Assembly (NCBI GenBank): GCA_947034895.1
Contig: OX344765.1
Location: 17,117,001-17,181,000 of the forward strand
DNA from: Rhytidiadelphus loreus
Lineage: Eukaryota; Streptophyta; Bryopsida; Hypnales; Hylocomiaceae
Length of the DNA stretch: 64,000 nucleotides
Direction: 5' to 3'
Shown: in pieces, positions 47,425 to 57,936 of the stretch
How positions within the stretch are numbered: position 1 is the first letter of the stretch
Layout of the letters: the number at the start of each line of letters is the position of its first letter
Translations under genes and position numbers: made by a program
Notes under the pieces: generated by a model
The model's input: only the letters and a program-made list of their open reading frames with translations
Databases searched by the model: none
Told to the model about the DNA's origin: nothing

Positions 47425-49905
47425 TTACTTCTTAGAAGAACTTGCTTCACCATGTGAAGGTTGAAGTGCCTCTTGAAGGACTATCTTCTTCTTTGCACGA
47501 GTTCGTGAAGCTGGCCCTTCCGCATTCAAAATGAATTCCAGGACGTTGGAATCTTGAAGAGCTTGTAGGGTCCTTGTGGTTTGTGGAGAATGTGCTTCCA
47601 AAAGATAGTCCAATGCTTGACTTTGGTAATAAGGTCCATACGTAGAGTCCATGCAAGCCATGTTAGTCATGTCTTCAAGAGAGGCAAATTGATTGCGATC
47701 GGGTCCTCTTTTACCTTCATTATTCCAACGGTGTCCTTCCGGATGAGGACCCCATTTGAATTCTCCCGAGCTCTTCTCGAAGTATCCACCAAGGCATTGG
47801 TAGAAGAATGCCCTTCTCCCTTCATTGTGTGGACCTTTTCCCATCAACTTCGGTGCCACTTTGACAATCTCCGCCGGGTCAGTTTCCCAGTTCAATTGAG
47901 AGCTACTAGGTGCCTTTTCATCATCATGTAGCCCTTGATGCCAGCTCCAAACGAGGTCACGACCCCACAGTGTCGTATTAGTCGTTGTTTCAACGCTATG
48001 TTCCCAAGAAGGTAGCATGTACGTCATCAAGTTGAACATGGCATACAAGCGATCATGGAATGGTACTGAACAAAGTACACAACGTCGTCTAATGAGGCAT
48101 CCCATAAGGAGGCATTGAGGATGGTACACATGTGCACATGACCCAAGAGCCCAACCACCTTCAGGGCCAAATTGCTCTTGACAAATGGGGCATTTTGTAT
48201 GGTCGAGTACGAAAGCTGCAGGTTGTGGCCACAGTAGCTTTTGGTCCTTCACCTCCATGTGACTAGACATTTGCTTTGCATGGTCCCAGCCCTGTTGTGC
48301 CCAATCTATAATATTTGTGTCTGCCAACATCGGCATGTTTTCAGGAAACATGTCATCTAAGAGTGCCCAGGATGTGAGTCCATTCTCACGTTTAGGTAAA
48401 GCTGCAACAAAATTCTTTGAAACCTTATCTAATTCTTTGGCTATTTGCTGCGATCTGTCCACGGAGAGAATGCACGCCACCTTTCAATGGTAGTACGTGG
48501 CAACCAATTGATCCAACCGTTGTTGAAGCTTTTCGTTCTGCTTTTCAAGGTCTCTTTCTTTGTCACTCTGCCTTGATTGTTGAACTGTTGGAAATGAGAG
48601 TGAATCTTGGGTCCCATGAATATCATTCGTGTCAATAGTCGTGTCTCCGCCAATCGTAGTGAGGAACGCACTTCGATTATTTTGCAAAACCTTAGCACGC
48701 TTGGAAGGTGGTGGATGGCAAGGAACATCATCGGTAAGGTCCTCCACAACTTTGTCTAGATGATGTGGATCATGGTCAACAAAAGCCTCATCCATATCTG
48801 ACAAAGTGAAAGCGCCAGCCTGATTTTCTCGCAGGGCTTGAAGCTCGGTAGATTGTCGTACAATGAGAGCATCTTTCAGTTGGCACTGTCCTTGCAATTT
48901 CTTCAAGTCACTTTCCAATGAAGCAATCTTGTTGTCTTTGATCTGTATGATGTTTTGAGCCTTTGCTAGGGTCAGAGTGTTGTGACCTACATCCACTCGG
49001 GATTGAAGAGTTGATGCACCAACAATTGTTTCACTGGGCCCTTCATCGTTGCAACTGAATTCGAAGACATCACTTGGATTCTGTGCAGACAATGGTGGAT
49101 TTGAAGCTGATGGAGAAGCCCCTTGTGGTCCAATTTGTGTAGTGGAACGTCGCACTCTTGACGATTGTCCCGATTTACGTCCCCGTGATGTTCTGACGCC
49201 GTGGATAATTTCATTCTAATTTGGGGGGAGGCCGATAGGTAGTTCCGTGGCTCGTTCTACCCGAAGCACCCGCGTACCATCTGAATTGTCATCCTCTTCT
49301 GATGACTCTGTGTCAATTTCAACCTGGGCCTAATTCCTAGGAACACTTCGAAAAGGCCCCAATCCACCCTCTGGAAAAATGAGAATTCCTTTTGGTATGC
49401 ACCCGTCCTCTGGACGTTTTACGTGAGGACTAGATTTGATCGTGCTCCAATCGACTTCTTTCTTCAATGCCACTTCAGCATAGGCTCCTTTGGCAAGGAA
49501 AAGAGGGGCCTCATTCCTTTCTACAGAGGCCGTATTGTAGAGAGCTTGCCACAATTCAATGCACCTGTTCACGAATATTTCATTCTCACAGAACTTCAAG
49601 TTCGCCTTGTTGGTGTGTCGATGATGATGATGACGCCATGCTGGAAAGAACTTGTTGATGTGGCACCACTCAATGTAATCTTCGCAAGTTTGTATTGACC
49701 ATGGCTCAGGCTCCTCGTTCCACCCCTTGAAAGCAATGTGGTCAGCACTATTCAACACATGCAATCGCTTTCGGTGACAAGTACCCCTACGCTTCCGTTC
49801 CTTGTCTTTTTGAATCTTTCGCAATCCCAAACCACGACGTGGACGTGGAGCCGGTGGAGGTGCTTCAGCAAGAAATTCTCCAGTGGTATTGTCTCCACTA
49901 GCCAT
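47425..49905 (-). pseudogene. WCHI-coiled-coil-RING fusion gene of E1, three in-frame stops
   Basis: From the ATG at 49,905 one frame runs 827 codons to 47,425. It is broken by TAG at 49,330-49,332, TAG at 49,216-49,218 and TGA at 48,484-48,486; all three stops lie in the same frame with no shift. The N-terminal part has the family domain with YIEWCHINKFFP and FVNRCIELWQALY. The middle has a heptad-rich segment (IIQIKDNKIASLESDLKKLQ) and an acidic region. The C-terminal part carries a RING-H2 pattern, CPIC...CAHVYHPQC...CVLC (C-x2-C-x14-C-x-H-x2-H-x2-C-x10-C-x2-C), at about 48,060-48,190, suggesting an ancestral ubiquitin ligase. Short introns removing the stops cannot be excluded but are not evident. 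A TATA-like GCCTATATATGAAG lies about 190 bp upstream (near 50,095-50,108). Confidence 0.75.
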
Positions 49906-50109
49906 GGTGGATTGTTGAAATGAAGGTCCTAAAAAATGTAGAGGGATTAATGAAATCAAACCACTAGAAAAAGAACCTTGGATGAAAGTAGTCAAATAGT
50001 AAATTTTCAACACCAAATGCTTATGCATGTAGCCAGAAAGGGATACAAGCCAAGAAGCCTTAGTGATGAACATGGGAGAATGAAGATTCGGTGACTTCAT
50101 ATATAGGCA

Positions 50110-50525
50110 AACCCGGGTGTGGATGCAAAATGGGCGCGTGCGGGTCACGTAGGCGACCAGCGGTCCTGGAGGGGCGACCAGCGGTCCTGGGGGCGACCAG
50201 TGGTCCTGGGGGGGCGACTGCGGGTCCTGGGGGGGGCGACTGCGGGTCCTGGGGGGGGCGCGTGCAAGTGACGAAGGGTGAGTGCGGGTCTTGGATGAGG
50301 GCAAGTGCGCCGACGGGTGCGGGTATCGGCGACCGTGACCTAGTACCCGTGTTCGCCTAAGACCTGTAGTCGCCCCATACCCGCAGTCGCCCCTACCCGA
50401 AGTCGCCCCGGACCCACGATCGCCTCACATCCGAAGTCGCCCCCACCCAAAGTCGCTCTCACCCAAGGTCGTCCCACCCAAAGTCGCCCCCTACCCGAAG
50501 TCGCCCTCACCCGAGGTCGCCCAAC
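50110..50525. repeat. GC-rich minisatellite M9 (E1 right end), two orientations
   Basis: The left half reads GGCGACCAGCGGTCCTGG and GGCGACTGCGGGTCC, the right half ACCCGAAGTCGCC. The reversal occurs near 50,340-50,355. Together with M1 it forms the GC-rich subterminal zones of E1. Confidence 0.88.
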
Positions 50526-50695
50526 ATTTGCCACGCAGCTGCCACATGGCAGCCAGGTAAGCCTAGGTAAATGGGGGGTAAATTCCAGAAAAGTCAAAGG
50601 GTAAAGTTGACTCTATTAGACGGATGGGCCCCTCTACTAGACGTCTTCGACGTCGAGTTTGTCGAGTTGTCGAGTTGTCCGGGTAGACAACCCTG

Positions 50696-50703
50696 ATTAC
50701 AAA
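50696..50703 (+). repeat. E1 target-site duplication, right copy
   Basis: ATTACAAA directly follows the CCCTG end of E1 and matches the left copy at all eight positions. Confidence 0.93.
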
Positions 50704-51459
50704 AGTTAATTCCGCATCGTTGGAATGTTAGGTAATTTAGCCTATGATAGGCCAACTTTGGACCAACGTAATGTAGGTGAAAAAAAATTTGTGAAGTAAA
50801 TTTTAGAAGATACATGTATAGCTAAAGAATTTTTGGACTTGCAATAATGTGATCAAAAATTGGCTTGTCAGAGGTTGAGTTATCTTACAACGACTATGGT
50901 TGCCACCCAAAGTTGTTATATCCCCATTAGTAGATTTGAATGCCGAAATATGAGCTGTTGCACTTGATAAGTTTTTTCTAAAGTAGTTGTCCAAGCTCTC
51001 AATGTCTAATTAACTTTCTTCTTCTTTTCACATTTGTAATGTAGCCCTTCACCAACCAAACAACAAATTCATCATTGGTAACCTACTTAGATCCATAAAT
51101 TTTAGAGTATAACAGTACAAGAGTACAACTATATGAAAACAAAATTTGCATTTGGATTCAACAATGTATAGGTTGTGCTTGGTTTGGAGCACTTTCCAAA
51201 CACATCCTCAATATTTGCGTCAGTGATGAAAGCAATATTTTCAGCAAACGTAGGATTAAGTTCATTACTACTCAATGGTGCTAGTATGTGAGCTTACAAG
51301 CCTTGAGTCTAGACACATAGGTACTCTACAACTATTGGAGATGTCTATAACATACATATTTATAATATAAACATCCTTAAACTATAGAAAGTGTGTATAA
51401 CATAGACACCTATAATATAATTAGGCATCTATAATGTAAATATCCTATAACCATAAAAG
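50704..51459. other. A/T-rich DNA between E1 and E3
   Basis: About 750 bp without gene or recognised repeat, apart from short degenerate ACCTATAATATAA-type repeats near 51,350-51,440. Confidence 0.6.
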
Positions 51460-51689
51460 CAGGGTTGACAAGGCGTCCGGACGTCCAGAGTCCACGGACG
51501 CTGACCCCAGGACGTCTTTTGACATACCTGGCGGTGACTACCGTCCGACCGTTGGACGGGCGGACGGCCAAAACTTCCGACGGCATCGAGCGGACGGGTA
51601 GATCGCAGACGGGCCGACCGAAGCTTCCGACGGATAGCGGAGAGCAGACGGGCCGACCGGGATTTCCGTCGGACTAACCCTCATGTGGT

Positions 51690-51910
51690 CGGCTGGGCGG
51701 AGCGGCGGACGGCCATGAAGTCGACAAGGCGGACGGCCAAACGGACGGCCATGAAGTCGATAGGACGGACGGCCATGAAGTCGACAGGGCGGACGGCCAA
51801 GCGGACGGCCATGTAGTCGACAAGGCAGACAGCCATGAAATCGACAAGGCGGACGGCCACGAGGTCAGCCTTGCAGTCGGTGCAGATGGACGAGCGGACG
51901 GCAAAACATA
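51690..51910. repeat. 24-bp tandem repeat of E3 (GGCGGACGGCCATGAAGTCG)
   Basis: About seven degenerate copies of a 24-bp unit containing CGGACGGCCATGAAGTCGAC. Further CGGACGG/CCGTCCG motifs occur throughout both arms. This is E3's counterpart of the GC-rich subterminal repeats of E1 and E2. Confidence 0.8.
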
Positions 51911-51986
51911 TGAATTGATACCGTTCGCTCATCTAGTCGGACGCCTGACCATCAGACGTTCTGTCCACATTCATGTGCACCATAAT

Positions 51987-52027
51987 ATACCATTGGAAAG
52001 ATATCATTCATAGCTTTCCAATGGTAT
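51987..52027. repeat. Perfect 14-bp-stem hairpin in E3
   Basis: ATACCATTGGAAAG (51,987-52,000) is perfectly complementary to CTTTCCAATGGTAT (52,014-52,027), with a 13-nt loop. It lies just before the tandem units of the left arm. Confidence 0.8.
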
Positions 52028-52099
52028 ATAAACCATTCAATTTGGACAAAAACTCCAACTATGGGACATCTCCAAAGATTGCAGTCTTCCTAGTCCTCC

Positions 52100-54198
52100 G
52101 TCCGGTCACAGTAAAAAGACATAAAACATGAATTTCAGATCACTTTTACGCATAGTAAAATGTCTTTTTTCACAAAACTTTGAACTACAAAAATGTTGGA
52201 AATGAAGCCAAGTTTAACCTCCAGAAATTCATTTCAAGTTTTAAGCTTCCAAAAAAAATTTATAAACAATTTTCTAAGGCTGTTTTTGAAAATGACCAAA
52301 AAATTGCCGTCCGCTCCTGCGCCCCGCCGTCCGCCCTTCCGACGGCCCGTCTGACCCTCTGCCGACCGCAGTAAAATGTCTTAAAACATGATTTTTAGAC
52401 CTCTTTTACACATAGTAAAATGTCTTTTTTCAAAAAAACTTTGAACTACAAAAACGTTGTAAATGAAGCCAAGTTCCACCTCCAAGAATCCGTTTTAAGT
52501 TTCAACCTTCCAGAAAAAAGTTATAGCCCATTTTCTAAGGCTGTTTTTGAAAATGGCCAAAAGAACACCGTCCTCTCCTCCGACTCCCATCCACCCATCT
52601 CACCACCCAATGGACCCTTCGAGTCTCCAATCCTCCATCCGCCCTTCCCACCCGCCGTCCGCTCCTCCGACCCGCCCACTGCTCCTGCGACCCACCGTCC
52701 GCCCATCCGACAGCCCGTCCGACCCTCTGCCGACCGCAGTAAAATGTCTTAAAACATGATTTTTAGACCTCTTTTACGCATAGTAAAATGTCTTTTTTCA
52801 AAAAAGTTTGAACTACAAAAACGTTGTAAATAAAGCCAAGTTCCACCTCCAAGAATCCGTTTTAAGTTTCAACCTTCCAGAAAAAAGTTATAGACCATTT
52901 TCTAAGGCTGTTTTTGATAATGGCCAAAAAAACGTTGTCTTCTACTCCTCTCTTCCGACCCCCCGTTCACCATCTAACTACTTGTCCGCCTATTGTACCT
53001 TCCATCCAGCTGTATTGTAGTGATGGATTTTAAAAAGTACAGATTCGCTTTTCAAGGCTTCCATTTAATACTAGAAAGTACAAAAGGACCCTTCGAGTCT
53101 CCAATCCGCCATTCGCCCTTCCCACCCGCCATCCACTCTTCCGACCCGCCGACCGCTCCTCCGACCTGCCGTCCGCCCTTCCAACGGCCCGTCCGACCCT
53201 CTGCCGACCGCAGTAAAATGTCTTAAAACATGATTTTTAGACCTCTTTTACGCATAGTAAAATGTCTTTTTTCAAAAAACTTTGAACTACAAAAACGTTG
53301 GAAATGAAGCCAAGTTCCACCTCCAAGAATCCGTTTTAAGTTTCAACCTTCCAACAGAAAGTTATAGACCATTTTCTAAGGCTGTTTTTGATAATGGCCA
53401 AAAAAACATTGTTTTCTACTCCTCTACTCCGACCCCCCGTTCGCCATCTAACCACTCGTCCGCCTATTGTACCCCCCATCCAACTGTATTGTATTGATGA
53501 ATTTTAAAAAGTACAGATTCGCTTTTCAAGACTTCTATTTAATACTACAAAGTACAAACATCGTATATAGCATTTATGTATACAAAGGAAGGATAATCCA
53601 AGTTAAACTTTCACACATTGAAATATGCACTATAATTGTTATACCCTAAACCCTAAATCTTAAACCCTAAATCCTAGACCCTAGACCCTAAACCTTGAAT
53701 TTTACATTAGTGAACAAACACATTGCTTTAATGTGCAAAATATGTTTGACTTCTAATTCCCTTAAAATGTGATTATCATGATGTACTACATATGGATTTT
53801 TGCATAGTTCATAAGCTTATTCATATATGTTGTCAACATGTTCTTGGTATTTTCTACATCAATTATGATGTGCCAATTTACAAATGTCAAACATACAATT
53901 ATAATTTGAAGTTTTTTTTTCTTTAAGTTTTGTTGTAAAACGCATTAATAGTTTGAAACATCAAAGTATACATAGTACAAGCAATTGTATTATTTTATAA
54001 TTGTATTACAAGATGCTACAAAAAATGCTTTGAGTATTTTAATGTAATTTAATGTTGTTCAAGATTAAATATTGCATTTATACAACAAAAATATTATTGA
54101 AGTTGTTTTCCTACACCCTTATACCTATAAATTGTAAATCGTCAACTATATATCTCATATGAAAAATATTGGTGCTTGAATAGTTTAAAACATAATCA
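52100..54198. repeat. E3 left arm: tandem ~300-480-bp units plus unique stem
   Basis: Four units begin with AGTAAAATGTCTTAAAACATG-like sequence near 52,110, 52,370, 52,735 and 53,213. Each contains CTTTGAACTACAAAAACGTTG, CTAAGGCTGTTTTTGA and a CCGTCCG-rich stretch. The arm continues through a CCCTAAACCCTAAATC cluster (53,643-53,700) and A/T-rich DNA to about 54,198. Confidence 0.8.
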
Positions 54199-55202
54199 AC
54201 CTTCAAATGTGATGATTTTTTGTATATGACTATGATGACCCTCATTAATATATATTTGTAATGTATTTGTACATCAATAATGATGTTTTCAATTCATCTT
54301 GTTGTAAATGTGCCATGTGCAATTGTGATTTAATAATTTATATTATTAATTTAGTTTTATATCTCATCTTGAAAAAATTTGGAATCATTTTAATATATGT
54401 TTTGTTCTTTATCACACTAGATTCTATTATTTTTTAAATTGCTAAGAATAAACACTAAAAAATAAAGTTCAAAGGGCTATTTGTTTATATAAAGTAAAGA
54501 TTAGAAATGTCATGGAAAATGTTTCTTTTCATCTCTATTATTTCTTTCATTTGAAAAACATTATGTTTGCCGACATTTTTTATTAAACTACATTTGATAA
54601 ATAAGTTTTTTAAATATTTTTGACATTCAAATTTTGACAATCAGATAAAGTAACAAATATATAAACTCCTAATCCTACAAAATCCTAGTTTACAAACTAT
54701 TTAGTTTTATTTCACCATACCAAGAATTTGCCATTAAAAATTTAGAAAAGTATCTCAGTATCTTTACAAATATTAGACATCATTTGAAAAAATAGTCTTT
54801 TAACTTTTGCCAAAAAATTCAATACTACTATCAATATAAATTAACAAAACCGAAGACATAAGTACAAATAGAAATATAAATGTATACCACAAACTTATAA
54901 CCAAAGAATTGAAGAAACACTATAAAATAATGCATTTACAAATGATTTTATAGAAAATTCCGTAATTTAAAACCTTGAAGAATACAATATCGATTGGATT
55001 AAAAGACAAAAAACTATATAGTTTGACTTTTAGTAATATATATAATTAACCAAGCATGCTAGATCTTCCACAATATAATTGCAATAAAATCTCTTGTCTA
55101 ATTAAATAATGATCAATTCAATCTTCTTAAGTAAAAATAAGGAACCCAAAAGTGTTGAAGGGATCATATGAGGGGCCATCATGTATTCATGTTTCACAAA
55201 GG
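54199..55202. other. E3 central A/T-rich spacer
   Basis: About 1 kb between the inverted arms, with no coding frame or repeat that I can support. Confidence 0.7.
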
Positions 55203-56869
55203 TCGGTTATGTTTTAAACTATTCAAGCACCAATATTTTTCATATGAGATATATAGTTGACGATTTACAATTTATAGGTATAAGGGTGTAGGAAAACAAC
55301 TTCAATAATATTTTTGTTGTATAAATGCAATATTTAATCTTGAACAACATTAAATTACATTAAAATACTCAAAGCATTTTTTGTAGCATCTTGTAATACA
55401 ATTATAAAATAATACAATTGCTTGTACTATGTATACTTTGATGTTTCAAACTATTAATGCGTTTTACAACAAAACTTAAAGAAAAAAAAACTTCAAATTA
55501 TAATTGTATGTTTGACATTTGTAAATTGGCACATCATAATTGATGTAGAAAATACCAAGAACATGTTGACAACATATATGAATAAGCTTATGAACTATGC
55601 AAAAATCCATATGTAGTACATCATGATAATCACATTTTAAGGGAATTAGAAGTCAAACATATTTTGCACATTAAAGCAATGTGTTTGTTCACTAATGTAA
55701 AATTCAAGGTTTAGGGTCTAGGGTCTAGGATTTAGGGTTTAAGATTTAGGGTTTAGGGTATAACAATTATAGTGCATATTTCAATGTGTGAAAGTTTAAC
55801 TTGGATTATCCTTCCTTTGTATACATAAATGCTATATACGATGTTTGTACTTTGTAGTATTAAATAGAAGTCTTGAAAAGCGAATCTGTACTTTTTAAAA
55901 TTCATCAATACAATACAGTTGGATGGGGGGTACAATAGGCGGACGAGTGGTTAGATGGCGAACGGGGGTCGGAGGAGAGGAGTAGAAGACAACGTTTTTT
56001 TGGCCATTATCAAAAACAGCCTTAGAAAATGGTCTATAACTTTCTGTTGGAAGGTTGAAACTTAAAACGGATTCTTGGAGGTGGAACTTGGCTTCATTTC
56101 CAACGTTTTTGTAGTTCAAAGTTTTTTGAAAAAAGACATTTTACTATGCGTAAAAGAGGTCTAAAAATCATGTTTTAAGACATTTTACTGCGGTCGGCAG
56201 AGGGTCGGACGGGCCGTCGGAAGGGCGGACGGCGGGTCGCAAGAGTGGTCGGCGGGTCGGAGGAGCGGACGGCGGGTGGGAAGGGCGGATGGAGGATTGG
56301 AGACTCGAAGGGTCCATTGGGTGGTGAGATGGGTGGATGGGAGTCGGAGGAGAGGACGTGTTTTTTTGGCCATTATCAAAAACAGCCTTAGAAAATGGTC
56401 TATAACTTTTTGCTGGAGGGTTGAAACTTAAAACGGATTCTTGGAGGTGGAACTTGGCTTTATTTCCAACATTTTTGTAGTTCAAAGTTTTTTGAAAAAA
56501 GACATTTTACTATGTGTAAAAGAGGTCTAAAAATCATGTTTTAAGACATTTTACTGCGGTCGGCAGAGGGTCGGACGGGCCGTCGGAAGGGCGGACGGCG
56601 GGGCGCAGGAGCAGTCGGCGGGTCGGAGGAGCGGACGGCAATTTTTTGGTCATTTTCAAAAACAGCCTTAGAAAATGGTCTATAACTTTTTGCTTGAAGG
56701 TTGAAACTTAAAACGGATTCTTGGTGGTGGAACTTGGCTTCATTTCCAACGTTTTTGTAGTTCAATTTTTTTTGAGAAAAGACATTTTACTATGCGTAAA
56801 AGAGGTCTAAAAATCATGTTTTAAGACATTTTACTGCGGTCGGCAGAGAGTCGGACGGGCCGTCGGAAG
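55203..56869. repeat. E3 right arm, cut by E2
   Basis: Near-perfect inverse complement of the left arm, from the spacer outward through the TAGGGTTTAGGG cluster (55,704-55,760) and the tandem units (starting near 56,190 and 56,560). It stops abruptly at the E2 end. Confidence 0.85.
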
Positions 56870-57057
56870 CAGGGTTGTCTTGTCTGACATATTTTTGGGT
56901 TTAGGCGTCGTGTATGACGTCTGACGTTGCGTGTCGCGTGTCACGAAGTGTCGAGTTTACTTGACATCGCGTCGCGGAGGGGTAAAAAATTTTACCCCAT
57001 GGTAAATAGATTTTGCCTACGTGGCAGGGCTTCGGAATTGACGTGGACAGCCAGCAT

Positions 57058-57425
57058 GGGCGACTGCGGGTGTGGGCGCGTGCAGGTCTGCCTTCGGCGA
57101 CCTCGGGTGGAAAAATTGAGGCGACTGCGGGTTTAGGGTGGAAGGCGACTATCGGTGAAGGGGCGACTGCGGGTCTGGGGCGCTAGGGCGACTTCGGGTG
57201 GAAAAAATAGAGGCGACTGCGGGTTTAGGCTTGAAGGCGACTACGGGTGAGTGGGCAACTGCGGGTCAGGGGCTTTAGGGCGACTTCGGGTGAAGGGGCG
57301 ACCGCGGCTTTGGGTACTGAGGGCGACCACGGGTCCGACAGGTAGGGGCGACTGCGGGTTACAAGGCGACTGCGGGTCGGAGCAGCAGACAGCGGCCGCG
57401 TGTTCCAGGGCGACCGTAGGTTCAG
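57058..57425 (+). repeat. GC-rich minisatellite M10 (E2 left end)
   Basis: About 18 units, mostly GGCGACTGCGGGT and GGCGACTTCGGGTG, with a longer duplicated block (GGCGACTGCGGGTTTAGG...GAAGGCGACTA) near 57,118 and 57,213. Confidence 0.88.
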
Positions 57426-57936
57426 TTTAGGATTTCAGTTTGGCATATTCAGTCTTTGAAGTAACACGTCACATAGGTGTTTTATAAGCGCAGAATTAGG
57501 TGCTACGTTATATTGGGGTTTACAATTTAGAAGTGCAAATAATAGAGCCCATGAAATGTAAATTGGACAAACTTCTCTAATCCCAAAAATTCACCCAATA
57601 TAAGGCCACAATAATAATGTCAACAACGATTATATTAATAAGTCATCGATATTGCTTTGAGGCGGGCTTCAAATGTAGCCATACTTGCATTGCACTTTTA
57701 TAACCTCGTTGCAGTCATCACCTAACTGCCTACCAATTAGAACTCAACATATATTTTAAAACCGGTAATCTGTCCCTCACTCTAATATGCTCATATGCTT
57801 GATGAAGCATTACAAAATCCTTACACATCAGGATGAAGGCTCAAAGCTTGAACTACAAAGATTTGTTACCTAACATATAAGCTAAAACCTTATAACTATA
57901 ATTATAACTATAATTATTGTCTACTTTTCTAGTACT
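57426..57936. other. Noncoding 3' flank of the E2 transposase
   Basis: About 500 bp of A/T-rich sequence without an open frame. It lies downstream of the transposase stop on the minus strand and probably contains its 3' untranslated region. Confidence 0.5.

Larger units (their letters stand above)
24868..50695. mobile_element. E1: complete 25.8-kb giant hAT-type transposon with cargo genes
   Basis: The left end is CAGGGTTGTCTTGTC at 24,868 and the right end is the inverse, GGTAGACAACCCTG, at 50,695; the perfect inverted repeat is 11 bp. Both sides carry the identical 8-bp sequence ATTACAAA (24,860-24,867 and 50,696-50,703). An 8-bp target duplication is the hallmark of hAT elements. Both subterminal regions contain GTCGAGTTGTCGAG-type tandem repeats in the same orientation. 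Order inside: minisatellite, transposase (minus), minisatellite, WCHI gene (minus), two tRNA-like repeats (minus), kinase-like gene (minus), two tRNA-like repeats (plus), minisatellite, intact WCHI gene (plus), WCHI-RING fusion (minus), minisatellite, end. hAT elements are normally a few kb long, so this size and load are exceptional. Confidence 0.93.
51460..56869. mobile_element. E3: long-inverted-repeat DNA element, interrupted by E2, right end not seen
   Basis: Starts CAGGGTTGACAAGGCGTCC at 51,460. This shares CAGGGTTG with the E1/E2 ends but is otherwise different. Inside are CGGACGG-rich tandem repeats, then large inverted-repeat arms (left about 52,100-54,198, right about 55,203-56,869) around a ~1-kb A/T-rich spacer. 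The arms near the spacer look almost identical. No transposase or other gene is seen, so it is probably nonautonomous. E2 begins at 56,870 inside the right arm, so E3's other end should lie beyond E2, outside this window. Confidence 0.7.

Noticed and set aside
49906..50304. N-terminal extension of the RING fusion gene
   Set aside because: The frame is open upstream of the ATG at 49,905 but runs through a TATA-like sequence and the minisatellite. The basic N-terminus typical of the family begins after the ATG.
53643..53700. Interstitial telomere from a chromosome fusion
   Set aside because: The CCCTAAA-type copies are few and degenerate, and they are mirrored exactly in the other arm of E3, so they belong to the element.
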